DNA of 64,000 nt from an uncultured Oleiphilus sp. (GTDB lineage: Bacteria; Pseudomonadota; Gammaproteobacteria; Pseudomonadales; Oleiphilaceae): assembly GCA_913020045.1 (NCBI GenBank), contig CAJWBE010000001.1, forward strand, positions 124,001-188,000, written 5' to 3'. Both the position numbers and the translations under genes were made by a program. Positions 31,584 through 39,808 of the stretch are shown one piece after another. Every line of letters starts with the position of its first letter. Position 1 is the stretch's first letter. The notes below the pieces were generated by a model that was not told where the DNA came from, made no database searches, and saw only the letters and a program-made list of their open reading frames with translations.

Positions 31584-31641
31584 CTAGACTCTCTTTAGCC
31601 AAAGTTGGGTAGAACCCGCTACGCTCTTCAAAAGAGTCTAG
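31584..31641. terminator. Inverted repeat between convergent lipoprotein and integrase genes
   Basis: CTAGACTCT (31584-31592) and AGAGTCTAG (31633-31641) are perfect inverted repeats with a 40-nt loop; the right arm covers the integrase stop. The position between two convergent genes suits a bidirectional terminator, but the loop is long and no U-tract is obvious. Confidence 0.35.
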
Positions 31642-32942
31642 TCATATGAGACATCGTCCACCACAGACAAAATATCCCTCATCTGAAAGCTATGAGTATA
31701 TCTATCCGTAATTCCCGCCCCACTCTTTTCATGACCGACCACCTGCTGAACAAGCGGAGTACTAGCCCCCTTAGACCTAGCTTTCGTAATAAATGTATGC
31801 CTAGTCGAGTGAAACACAATCCTCTCCCCTAAGTCATTTTCCTGCTGATCCAACAGGGAACCGAAATTATCAGTTACTCTATTTAAGTTCTGTGCAGCAA
31901 TTGGAAAGATTAGGCCATCCCCCCTACCTATCCATGAGAGTAAGCCAGCAGAAACCAACTTATTATGAACGGGGATCATTCTCCTTGCAGCCTTAGTCTT
32001 TCCGCTACGAATAACGAAGTAACTACGCCCGGTATCGTCACACAAACTAAAATCACAAGACCTCAAAGAAGCAATCTCAGAACGCCTCGCACCTGAATAG
32101 ACAGCAATCATTAGGAACCACCAAAACCACTTAGGTTTAGATTGAGCTCGAAGCAGCACATTTCTGACTTGAGCGTTAGTCAAGCTCGCATAACGACTGT
32201 CCTCAACTTCCCACCTCAAACCATCTGTAGGAGAGCGCTCAAGAGCGTCCAGTTCACGAACGAGATAGGAGTTGAAAATACTCTGAGCCAGCTTCAGGTG
32301 CTCCTTCACTGATTTACTAGAGAGCAAATCTTCCTCTGGTATATCCATTTGAACAATACGCTTTAACGAAACACCTCTGTACGGGGATTTATTCCTTAAT
32401 GGTAAGGCAGCAATAGAGGTCAACGCCCTCTTCAGGTCCCCCTTAGAAATACTTTTCACAGAAACATCTCCCAAGAAGAATAAAAGGGTATCAAAGGTGC
32501 GTTGATTTTGATCTGTACGTCGCGGGTTCCATTGCTTCCATCTAACGAAATCTTGCCATATGACGGACAATTTTGGGGCAGCCGTACCAATGTCCGAATC
32601 TTTAGTGGTTCTAACATCCCGAGAGTGATCCGTAGATTTCAAAACATCAAATTTAGATTTAACCCAATCCGCAAGCTGATGACTAAAGTCAGATAAAAGA
32701 CCATAGATCTCCCCTATTTTTTTCTCGTCTGTACAGACTTTAAGGATCTTAATAAACGGGAGCTTTGCATTAACCATAGCAATAGCATCTGAAAACGAAT
32801 CAGTGCGGAGACTACGCTTTAACTCAGCAGGCAGCCGAGGGCATAATTTTCGAATATGAAGGGGTAACGCGTAACGAAAGTAGAAGGTGCGACCACGCAA
32901 GAAAACGAAAGGGTGATCACTCTGTACCAGTTTATGTACCAT
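31638..32942 (-). CDS. int: Tyrosine recombinase / integrase of the rnpB element
   Basis: A 434-residue site-specific recombinase. The N-terminal part (FLRGRTFYFRYALPLHIRK) is the short beta motif common in this integrase class, followed by a core-binding region and a catalytic domain from about residue 235. Catalytic residues are visible: Arg in YSGARRSEIASL, the HSTRHTF box, the late His in VVGHEKSG, and the nucleophile Tyr in DRYTHS. It reads away from the right attachment site, which lies about 60 bp upstream. The start codon overlaps a paired TGTACCA site, suggesting that integrase binding could control its own expression. Confidence 0.93.
   Translation of the reverse strand: MVHKLVQSDHPFVFLRGRTFYFRYALPLHIRKLCPRLPAELKRSLRTDSFSDAIAMVNAKLPFIKILKVCTDEKKIGEIYGLLSDFSHQLADWVKSKFDVLKSTDHSRDVRTTKDSDIGTAAPKLSVIWQDFVRWKQWNPRRTDQNQRTFDTLLFFLGDVSVKSISKGDLKRALTSIAALPLRNKSPYRGVSLKRIVQMDIPEEDLLSSKSVKEHLKLAQSIFNSYLVRELDALERSPTDGLRWEVEDSRYASLTNAQVRNVLLRAQSKPKWFWWFLMIAVYSGARRSEIASLRSCDFSLCDDTGRSYFVIRSGKTKAARRMIPVHNKLVSAGLLSWIGRGDGLIFPIAAQNLNRVTDNFGSLLDQQENDLGERIVFHSTRHTFITKARSKGASTPLVQQVVGHEKSGAGITDRYTHSFQMRDILSVVDDVSYD
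32923..32941 (+). promoter_or_regulatory. Paired TGTACCA heptamers, right end, overlapping integrase start
   Basis: TGTACCA-GTTTA-TGTACCA, the counterpart of 29767-29785, in the same orientation with the same 5-bp spacer and ending 59 bp from the right repeat. It covers the first codons of the integrase gene. Part of it is therefore coding, but exact pairing with the left copy argues for a binding site. Confidence 0.5.
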
Positions 32943-33000
32943 ATTTTTACAGACTCCAAAAAAGGCGCATAACCTATTGAAATCAATGAGTAAAAATAGT

Positions 33001-33340
33001 TTTGAGTCTGCCGGTAAGCCGGGTTCTGTCTAGGACAGTCATTCATCTAGGCCAATCGTCACCAATTGGCTCAAGCAACCTACCCAAGTCCAGTGCGAGC
33101 CGCACCATAGGACTTCTATTTGGTCTTGCTCCGAGCGGGGTTTACCATCGCCATGAACTGTTGCCAGTCATGCGGTGCGCTCTTACCGCACCTTTTCACC
33201 CTTACCAACCGAAGCTGGCGGTTCACTTTCTGCTGCACTTTCCGTAGGCTCACGCCCCCCAGGGGTTACCTGGCACTCTGCTCTGCGGAGCCCGGACTTT
33301 CCTCTTAACACAAGGTTAAGCGACTGCCTGGCAGACTCAA
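33001..33340 (-). ncRNA. rnpB: RNase P RNA (M1 RNA)
   Basis: This is the catalytic RNA of ribonuclease P, which trims tRNA 5' ends. On the minus strand the type A signatures are present: a 5' GAGTCTGCC that pairs with the 3' GGCAGACTC to close helix P1; GAGGAAAGTCCGGGCTC (about 33288-33304); GTGCCAGGTAACCCCTGGGG; GGTAAGAGCGCACCGC; and near the 3' end ACAGAACCCGGCTTAC. The length of about 340 nt is normal. Its last 141 bp are duplicated at 29573, marking an integration event. The neighbours rsmI and mraZ fit the Pseudomonas-type location. Confidence 0.95.
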
Positions 33341-33348
33341 GTCCGAAC

Positions 33349-33375
33349 GATATAGCGAGCACTCACATTTAGCAA
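33349..33375 (-). promoter_or_regulatory. Probable rnpB promoter
   Basis: On the minus strand TTGCTA (33370-33375) and TATATC (33349-33354) are 15 bp apart; shifting the -35 by one gives 16. The predicted start near 33341 agrees with the RNA 5' end expected from P1 pairing. Spacing is short, so confidence is moderate. Confidence 0.45.
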
Positions 33376-33382
33376 GCGTATT

Positions 33383-34081
33383 TTAGAATAGCGGTCGATC
33401 CGCATCACGGTAGTTAGAGTAGGTCTGGGTACTGGTAGAACGAACATCGGTAATAAAACCACTACCAATTGAGGTATTACTATTGCCTGGGTTTGCGTTA
33501 ATTGTCGCGGCGCTCTCTACATAGCGCTCAAAGCGCGTCGTAATTGAATCAACACCTGAATCTAAAAGCTCAAAGGTTTGAGTTATGCGCCCCTGACGAA
33601 AGGTAGTACGATCATCGTCATTTTCACCATCACCGCCTGGGGTAAACTCAACAATAGCCTGATCTTCAAAAACAAAAGGATCAATATCGATAGGAGCCGG
33701 CGGCAACTCATCCACAAAGCCAACCTCAAGTTGTCGCTCACCCTGCTCACGCAAAACACGAGCCCACGTTTCAACTTCTTTAATCAGCTCAAAATCTAGC
33801 TCAGTCTTAACCTCGTCGACACTCCCCTCAACAACTTCTATGCGCGTCTGAAAAGGCAGGGACTCATAATCGTCACTCAAGCCAGCAGCAGGACTACCCG
33901 CAATGTTAATCAATTCCTCAACCGACTGAGCAGAAACAGCAGATACAGAATCCATCGCCCCTTCTGAAAGCAACTCGAACGCACTAACAGACGGCAGTCC
34001 GAATGTAATTTGCACAACAATAAATAAACCTGCACGGATAGATGCGCGCATAGCGGAGGTAAACTGAATGAGTCTGTCCAT
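33383..34081 (-). CDS. Secreted hypothetical protein
   Basis: A 232-residue protein of unknown function. It has an N-terminal signal peptide (about residues 10-34, ending near VSA), followed by FELLSEGAMDSVSAVSA. That segment resembles the short Leu-Ser-Asp-Glu-Met-Gly-Val-Ser type motif found after the signal peptide in some Gammaproteobacterial envelope proteins. The mature part is acidic, with many Asp and Glu residues, and shows no catalytic motif I recognise. It lies between rsmI and rnpB on the same strand; its stop is about 40 bp before the rnpB 5' end, so the rnpB promoter sits in that gap. Confidence 0.65.
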   Translation of the reverse strand: MDRLIQFTSAMRASIRAGLFIVVQITFGLPSVSAFELLSEGAMDSVSAVSAQSVEELINIAGSPAAGLSDDYESLPFQTRIEVVEGSVDEVKTELDFELIKEVETWARVLREQGERQLEVGFVDELPPAPIDIDPFVFEDQAIVEFTPGGDGENDDDRTTFRQGRITQTFELLDSGVDSITTRFERYVESAATINANPGNSNTSIGSGFITDVRSTSTQTYSNYRDADRPLF

Positions 34082-34186
34082 GAGTCACCGGTGAATTATT
34101 GTTAAATTTATAGATCGTATTTTGACCTACCCTCCTAGTTTGTGCAAATCACACTTCGCAATTAGTGGCAAGCGACTGATAACTAA

Positions 34187-35023
34187 TCAGGTTTTTTTCA
34201 ACGCTAAAGCCATTTCATACAGCTCATTTTTCTTATACTGCGTGACACGAGAGACAATCGCCGCCGCTTTTTTTGGAGGAAGCTCTGTGACCAATTCGGC
34301 CATCAAGCCCTTGGCAAATTCAAAATCTTCCGTCGACAACTCATGCTCGACACCCTCAAGCATCAATACGAACTCACCACGCTGCTGATTAGCATCAGCC
34401 TCAACAAAGGCCTGAACCTCACGCACTGAAGCTCTCTTAACCGTCTCAAATGTCTTAGTAAGTTCACGTGCCAGCACCAACCCTCGCTCAGGGTATAGGC
34501 CAGCAAAGTCACTCAACGTGTCGACAATGCGGTGAGGAGATTCATAAAACACCACCGTTCGACCTTCACGCTCAAAGCGCATCAAACAATCCCGCCTAGC
34601 CTTCGATTTAACCGGTAAAAACCCTTCAAAAATAAAGCGCCGACAATCAGCACCGCTAACGCTTAAGCCTGCGATCAAAGCGCTCGGCCCAGGCACCGGC
34701 ACCACTTTAATCCCCAACTCTTTGGCCTTACGCACTAAAATAGAACCAGGATCTGAAATCAACGGGGTTCCAGCGTCCGACACCAGTGCTACCGAACCTC
34801 CCTGAATAACTTTCTCCAACACACTGTCGGCACGTTCAAACTCATTGTGCTCATGCAACGAAACCATTTTGGCGGAAATCGTCAAAGCATCCAGCAAGCG
34901 TTTGGTATGCCGAGTGTCCTCGGCGGCGATACAATCAACCCCCTTCAAGGTCTCAATCGCCCGCAAGGTAATATCATTTAAATTACCAATTGGTGTGGCA
35001 ACAATATACAACGCACTTTCCAA
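34187..35023 (-). CDS. rsmI: 16S rRNA (cytidine(1402)-2'-O)-methyltransferase RsmI
   Basis: RsmI (YraL) methylates the 2'-O of C1402 in 16S rRNA, the same nucleotide whose N4 is modified by RsmH at 28 kb. The tetrapyrrole-methylase fold is marked by LYIVATPIGNLNDIT, AAEDTRHTKRLL, LVSDAGTPLISDPG and VPGPSALIAGL. The start chosen is TTG at 35023 (278 residues), 7 bp after GAGGG. An in-frame ATG at 35074 would add 17 residues that do not match the family and would reach the start of the divergent lpoA gene. Confidence 0.95.
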   Translation of the reverse strand: MESALYIVATPIGNLNDITLRAIETLKGVDCIAAEDTRHTKRLLDALTISAKMVSLHEHNEFERADSVLEKVIQGGSVALVSDAGTPLISDPGSILVRKAKELGIKVVPVPGPSALIAGLSVSGADCRRFIFEGFLPVKSKARRDCLMRFEREGRTVVFYESPHRIVDTLSDFAGLYPERGLVLARELTKTFETVKRASVREVQAFVEADANQQRGEFVLMLEGVEHELSTEDFEFAKGLMAELVTELPPKKAAAIVSRVTQYKKNELYEMALALKKT

Positions 35024-35079
35024 GTTTTTACCCTCAAGATAGAATGAGCAACCAAACAGATATAGACCCATCAAATAAC

Positions 35080-36966
35080 ATGCATCGATACCCCAATATG
35101 ATTCGCCTCGTTTTTATAATGATAACTCTAGCGGTTCTCTCCGCATGTAGCACCAAAAAGATCGCTATCGATGACAGCTCCGCAACAAACGCTAGCATCA
35201 GAACAGGCAACCCAGAGCAGTTGTTAGCGCTTGCAAACACAAGCACCAACCAAACTGAGCGACACTCCACCCTTCTTCGTGCGGCCCAACTATATTGGGA
35301 GCAAGGCTTTAGCGCGCAATCGAAAGCAGTGATCTCTGAAATCGACACTCAATTTATGGCCGGCGAAGACTGGTATAACTATTGGCTACTCACGCTTGAT
35401 ATTGCATTAGTAGAAGAAAACCAAGTAGAACTCCGAAAAGCACTGCCTAACTTACAGAGCGCAGCCTCATTTCAACGCAGCATCGACGATCAAAGAATAC
35501 TTGTACGCAAGCTAATCCAAGCCTTTGATCTTAGCGAGCAGCCACTACAAGCCGCCATATTGGTCATTTCCCAACGCGGTATTTTTGAGGATAACGACGA
35601 CAACAATGAACAAGTATGGCAACTATTAAAGGCCGCCAAGACACAGAACCTGGCGCGATTCGAAGACACCTCAGGCGACTACGATATACAAGGATGGCTG
35701 GCACTCGCGAAAACCATTCGACTAAACCAAAGCCGACTGGAAGAACAATACCAGGCACTGCTTAATTGGCAGACGAAATGGGAATTTCATCCCGCCGCTA
35801 ATGCGCTCCCAAAAGAACTAGTCATTTTATCTCAACTGCCGCAAAACCGACCTCGAAACATCATCATTGCACTTCCCTTTAGCGGACCACTTGCGCCAGT
35901 CAGCAACGCCATCAAAGACGGCCTGCTCGTTAAGTATTTTGAATACAAAAAGAATCAAGAAAACAAGCCTGAACAAGAGAGCGTTAGTGACCATCAGTCC
36001 TCAAGCTCGCCTCTGCAAGAGCCTCGCGAAACAGAATTGACCATCTCCACCTACGACACCCAAACCTCTGACTTCATGGACCTGTATAACCAAGACCTCC
36101 CCGAAAACACCATCATCATCGGGCCTCTAAAAAAAGAAACGCTGACCATGCTTTTAGCGAGAGACGAAGTACCAATCAAAACGCTCGCTCTTAACTTCGT
36201 CGCCAACGATCAAGCCGTCAAAAACCTTTATCAATTCAGCCTCAATCCCGAGCATGAAACCGCACAAGTCGCGGAGCGAATGACACACGATGGCTTACAC
36301 AGAATTGGCATGCTCGCGCCTGAGAGCGACTGGGGGCTGCGAGCTTACGACGCGTTCACTAACGCGAGTCAGCAAAATCACGGCACCGTCGTTGAAGGCG
36401 CTTTTTATGGTGCACAAAATACCTTATCGGCGGCCGTATCGAAAATGCTAGCAACAGACCAAAGCAAGCAACGCGCTAGAACCGTCAGACAAATCACTCG
36501 CTTGAACCTTGAAAGCACGCCGCGGCGACGCCAGGATATCGACGCTGTTTTTATGGTCGCCAAAGCAGGTATTGCCAAGCAGCTCAAACCATTGCTCGCC
36601 TATCACTACGCCAGCGACCTACCCGTTTACGCCACTTCACAAGTTAATGACCTTGATAGCGACACGTATACGCGAGACCTCAACGGCATCATGTTTGTCG
36701 ATATGCCTTGGTCACTTAGCACCAGCGATTCACTTCGCCATCAACTAGAGAAGCACTTTCCGGAGCATGCCTCACGTTATAGCCGGTTCTATGCCATGGG
36801 TATTGACGCCTTCCAAATTGCCCCGCGTATCGAACTACTAACGCAAGTTGAAAACAGCCACATAGAAGGGCAAACCGGTGAGCTGTCGATCAATCCTAAC
36901 AACACCATTCAGCGCCATTTGCGATGGGCCAAATTCCGCGGAGGAAAGCCTACCATCGTCAATTAG
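35080..36966 (+). CDS. lpoA: Penicillin-binding protein activator LpoA-like lipoprotein
   Basis: LpoA (YraM) is an outer-membrane lipoprotein that activates the bifunctional synthase PBP1A. From ATG at 35080 the protein has 628 residues with a lipobox ending in LSAC (Cys 23). An N-terminal TPR-like helical domain extends to about residue 260. The C-terminal part resembles a type I periplasmic binding protein (IIIALPFSGPLAPVSNAIKDG, IIIGPLKKETL, HRIGMLAPESDWGLRA). A start at 35098 is also possible; the frame is open back to 34990, but those residues would precede the signal peptide. It is divergent from rsmI and followed by yraN and diaA, as in E. coli. Confidence 0.9.
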   Translation: MHRYPNMIRLVFIMITLAVLSACSTKKIAIDDSSATNASIRTGNPEQLLALANTSTNQTERHSTLLRAAQLYWEQGFSAQSKAVISEIDTQFMAGEDWYNYWLLTLDIALVEENQVELRKALPNLQSAASFQRSIDDQRILVRKLIQAFDLSEQPLQAAILVISQRGIFEDNDDNNEQVWQLLKAAKTQNLARFEDTSGDYDIQGWLALAKTIRLNQSRLEEQYQALLNWQTKWEFHPAANALPKELVILSQLPQNRPRNIIIALPFSGPLAPVSNAIKDGLLVKYFEYKKNQENKPEQESVSDHQSSSSPLQEPRETELTISTYDTQTSDFMDLYNQDLPENTIIIGPLKKETLTMLLARDEVPIKTLALNFVANDQAVKNLYQFSLNPEHETAQVAERMTHDGLHRIGMLAPESDWGLRAYDAFTNASQQNHGTVVEGAFYGAQNTLSAAVSKMLATDQSKQRARTVRQITRLNLESTPRRRQDIDAVFMVAKAGIAKQLKPLLAYHYASDLPVYATSQVNDLDSDTYTRDLNGIMFVDMPWSLSTSDSLRHQLEKHFPEHASRYSRFYAMGIDAFQIAPRIELLTQVENSHIEGQTGELSINPNNTIQRHLRWAKFRGGKPTIVN

Positions 36967-37001
36967 CGCAACCAGCAACGCATTAAAACAAGGATGTCAT
37001 A

Positions 37002-37391
37002 ATGCAAACCCACAAACAGAACAAAGGCGATAAGTACGAACTGAAAGCACTACATTACTTGCAACGAAAAGGCTTAACGCTCATTGCGAAGAACTTCCAT
37101 TCTCGATTTGGTGAGGTTGACCTGATCATGCAAGATAATGACACTATCGTGTTTATAGAAGTGCGCTACCGAGAATCAACAAGTCACGGAAGCGCGAGTG
37201 AAAGTGTCACGCCACGAAAACAACAAAAAATCATCAAAACGGCGAAGCGTTTTCTCTCCGATCGTAATTTATGGGATAACAACGTGCGCTTTGATGTTGT
37301 AGCGATATCACCCATTCCGACAAGATTCTTTTGCCGACACAACGTTGATTGGATACCATCAGCGTTCTGCGTACCCGAGACCAAGTTATGA
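37002..37391 (+). CDS. yraN: YraN family (UPF0102) nuclease-fold protein
   Basis: A 129-residue UPF0102 protein with an endonuclease-like fold. The diagnostic stretch GEVDLIMQDNDTIVFIEVRYR carries the D, E and V-R residues typical of the restriction-enzyme-like core. The start KGDKYELKALHYLQRKGL is also characteristic. Its cellular role is not settled; a link to Holliday junction processing has been suggested for relatives. It lies 35 bp after lpoA and overlaps diaA by 4 bp. Confidence 0.93.
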   Translation: MQTHKQNKGDKYELKALHYLQRKGLTLIAKNFHSRFGEVDLIMQDNDTIVFIEVRYRESTSHGSASESVTPRKQQKIIKTAKRFLSDRNLWDNNVRFDVVAISPIPTRFFCRHNVDWIPSAFCVPETKL

Positions 37392-37981
37392 GCGAGCTTT
37401 CCCCAATTACCGACTATCTATGCAATGCCGTAGACTCTGCAGCGAATAATATTGAGCGCATGTCTCATAGCTTAGAAAGAGCGAGCGAACTGGTGATTGC
37501 CTCGTTGCTCAACGACAAAAAGCTAATCGTTTGCGGCAACGGCTACTCGGCCCCCATTGCGAGTGTGCTAACGACAAGCTTAATGCATCAACAAGATTTC
37601 GAACGCCCAAGCTTGCCAGCAATCAATATATCGATCGACTCCACCACGATTTCAGCGATCGCCAAAGATGGTAATTACCATAACGTTTATGCCAAGCAAA
37701 TCAGAGCCATTGGCCAAGAAGGCGACACACTCATCGCCCTCTCCATCGACGGCAACTGCAGCAATATCGTGCAAGCAATACAAACCGCGCATGAGAAAAA
37801 CATACAAATAATCTCACTCTGCGGCTTCACCCAAGGCAAGATGTCTGCGGTCATTCAGCCACAAGACGTGGAAGTGCTGTTAGAAGCATCATCCGTATCA
37901 CGCGCAATGGAGGCACAATTATTCGCCGCCAATGCCCTTTGCCATCAAATTGAATGTCGGCTATTCGGCGCGCCCCAATAA
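37388..37981 (+). CDS. diaA: SIS-domain DnaA initiator-associating protein (DiaA-like)
   Basis: A single SIS-domain protein of 197 residues, the YraO/DiaA family related to phosphoheptose isomerase. In E. coli DiaA binds DnaA and promotes initiation at oriC. The SIS fold is visible in LIVCGNGYSAPIASVL, GDTLIALSIDGNCSNIVQAI and IISLCGFTQGKM. The start chosen is ATG at 37388, which overlaps the yraN stop (ATGA). The yraP/dolP gene that often follows is absent here. GmhA activity cannot be excluded, but the location favours DiaA. Confidence 0.85.
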   Translation: MSELSPITDYLCNAVDSAANNIERMSHSLERASELVIASLLNDKKLIVCGNGYSAPIASVLTTSLMHQQDFERPSLPAINISIDSTTISAIAKDGNYHNVYAKQIRAIGQEGDTLIALSIDGNCSNIVQAIQTAHEKNIQIISLCGFTQGKMSAVIQPQDVEVLLEASSVSRAMEAQLFAANALCHQIECRLFGAPQ

Positions 37982-38068
37982 CTGCGCCACTGAGCCCCTC
38001 TGGAGCCTCAAAGAAAAATATCTTCCAATACAATACGTCATCCAATTCAAAGGCCAGTCAACAACTTC

Positions 38069-39049
38069 ATGAATCAATCTTTAGCCAATACACAAACCTC
38101 GTTTAACCGACGACTAATAAGCATCTGGGCCTTATTGCTGCTTAGCCTCACGGCATCAGCAAAGCCGCTCTTAGTAGGCATAGACCCGACCCTGGACAGG
38201 CCATCTCCCAGCTTCGTTGAAACGATCAATGGAGAACAGAAAAAAAGATTCAGTAAGACGCAATACCAACGTATTGACGGCGAAGACCCCCACGCTATTT
38301 GGCGCGAACTAATAACGATCATTAGTGGAAAAAGTCGTATAGAGCTGCTTTATGAACCCAGCAGTAGCCAGCTCGACTTTGAGCTAAAACTGGCCAAAGG
38401 GCGTTTTGATCTCGCGTACATGAGCCCAGTTCAGTTCGTAAACGGCAACCAAGCTGGCTCTTACAAAGCCTTAGCGAAACGCAAATCACAACCCGCCAAA
38501 GGTCTAATCGTCGCCCTTAAAGACGGCCCGATAAAGAGCCTTCGAGACTTTGAAGGGAAAGTCGTCGCCTTTCCTGGATTGCTCAACTTCAGCAGCAGCA
38601 TTATTCCCCGCCGAAGCCTAGAGCAACTTAATATTCACGTTAAACCGCACTTCACTGGGTCACACTTACAAGCAATGCAGCTAGTACTAAACGGTGCCGT
38701 GTTGGGCGCTGCCGGCACGCAAGCCTCTATCGCTCTGCTATCTCCTCCGCAAAAAGACAAGCTAACTATCGTCTGGGACACACCAAGCTTCACGCCTCAT
38801 GCTTTTGCCCGACATACTCGCGTCCCTTTCTATTCACAAATTCGCTTACAAAACGCCCTTGTAGGCTTAATAAAAACAGAGCAGGGAAAGCGATTGCTGC
38901 CAACTATCCATATCAACAACGGTTTTGAAACGGCAACGGATTCCGACTGGGAAGACGTGGAAAGCATTGACATTGACTCCCTGAACACTAAAAGATCATA
39001 TCCATTGCCCAGCGCAGAGCAAAAGCAAACAAGCAGCGAGCTACAATAG
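38069..39049 (+). CDS. PhnD-like periplasmic substrate-binding protein
   Basis: A 326-residue secreted protein with a signal peptide (about residues 14-31, cut near ASA). The rest resembles PhnD/SsuA-type periplasmic binding proteins: ELLYEPSSSQLDFELKLAKGRFDLAYMSPVQF, then LRDFEGKVVAFPGLLNFSSSIIPRRSL, and LNGAVLGAAGTQASI. No permease or ATPase of a phosphonate transporter is adjacent. The next genes are lutABC, 15 bp downstream, so it may be coexpressed with lactate oxidation or serve as a sensor subunit. The ligand is unknown. The C-terminal tail is polar and probably disordered. Confidence 0.75.
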   Translation: MNQSLANTQTSFNRRLISIWALLLLSLTASAKPLLVGIDPTLDRPSPSFVETINGEQKKRFSKTQYQRIDGEDPHAIWRELITIISGKSRIELLYEPSSSQLDFELKLAKGRFDLAYMSPVQFVNGNQAGSYKALAKRKSQPAKGLIVALKDGPIKSLRDFEGKVVAFPGLLNFSSSIIPRRSLEQLNIHVKPHFTGSHLQAMQLVLNGAVLGAAGTQASIALLSPPQKDKLTIVWDTPSFTPHAFARHTRVPFYSQIRLQNALVGLIKTEQGKRLLPTIHINNGFETATDSDWEDVESIDIDSLNTKRSYPLPSAEQKQTSSELQ

Positions 39050-39064
39050 GAGAGCATTCCCACA

Positions 39065-39808
39065 ATGAAGAGGGTTTACTTATTCGGCACCTGCCTCATT
39101 GACAACTATTATCCAGAAGCAGGCCTAGACGCCATTGAACTTCTGTCGCTCGCAGGCTTTGAAAGCGTTTTCCCTCAATCACAGACATGTTGCGGCCAAC
39201 CTCCCTACAATTCAGGTTATGCAACGCAAAGCGCTGCCGTTGCCATGCAAACAGTGGATACTTTCCTTTACGCCGAATACCCCTTAATCGTCCCGTCAGC
39301 ATCTTGCGCGGGCATGATAAAAAACCATTACCCCGTGTTACTCAGAGACCACCCGGAATACGAGAAAAAAGCGATAGCACTCGCCAGCAAAACGTTTGAA
39401 CTCGTTGATTTCATCGTAGACAAACTGCCCTATCACCAGCTGACCAGTAATACTCCAGTCACCGCCGCCCTGCATCAATCTTGCTCCGCGTTGCGTGAAA
39501 CAGGCTCAGCTAAGAGCTGGATCAAACTAATTGGTCACATGCCACATGTCACACTAAACCTTCCATGTTATGCGGAGGAATGTTGCGGTTTTGGCGGAAC
39601 ATTTTCCATCAAGTCCCCAGAGGTCTCTCTCGCGATGACCAAAGATAAATACGAGCACCTCGTTGCGACAAAAAGCCAAACAGTTATCTCTGGTGACTGC
39701 GGCTGCTTAATCAACCTGAAAGGTTATGCCAAAAAAAATGGGCTTGCGTTTCCACACCAGCATATTGCCAGTTTCGCCAAACAGCAGTTTGACGAGGCCA
39801 ACTCATGA
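39065..39808 (+). CDS. lutA: Lactate utilization protein A (Fe-S oxidoreductase subunit)
   Basis: LutA (LldE/YkgE) is a cysteine-rich subunit of the LutABC L-lactate oxidising complex, which passes electrons towards the respiratory chain. The 247-residue protein has two CCG domains. The first is marked by CLIDNYYPEAG and QTCCGQPPYNSGY; the second by LHQSCSALRETG and CCGFGGTFSIK. It starts the lutA-lutB-lutC set; lutB overlaps it by 4 bp. AGGAG lies upstream of the ATG, though somewhat far. Confidence 0.92.
   Translation: MKRVYLFGTCLIDNYYPEAGLDAIELLSLAGFESVFPQSQTCCGQPPYNSGYATQSAAVAMQTVDTFLYAEYPLIVPSASCAGMIKNHYPVLLRDHPEYEKKAIALASKTFELVDFIVDKLPYHQLTSNTPVTAALHQSCSALRETGSAKSWIKLIGHMPHVTLNLPCYAEECCGFGGTFSIKSPEVSLAMTKDKYEHLVATKSQTVISGDCGCLINLKGYAKKNGLAFPHQHIASFAKQQFDEANS

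Larger units (their letters stand above)
29573..33141. mobile_element. 3.4-kb integrative element inserted in rnpB
   Basis: Perfect 141-bp direct repeats of the rnpB 3' end bound a 3,428-bp unit (repeat to repeat). Inside are a tyrosine recombinase that starts about 60 bp from the intact rnpB end, a lipoprotein of unknown function, and a truncated OLD-type ATPase. The interior looks more A+T-rich than the flanking genes. Insertion keeps rnpB whole, as in elements that use tRNA or tmRNA genes. No replication, conjugation or phage structural gene is present, so it is either a minimal or decayed island or a satellite that needs help to move. Confidence 0.88.

Noticed and set aside
34176-34197. 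Hairpin CTGAT/ATCAG followed by a T run near the rsmI stop
   Set aside because: The T run follows on the plus strand, but rsmI and the next gene are on the minus strand, so it is not an rsmI terminator.
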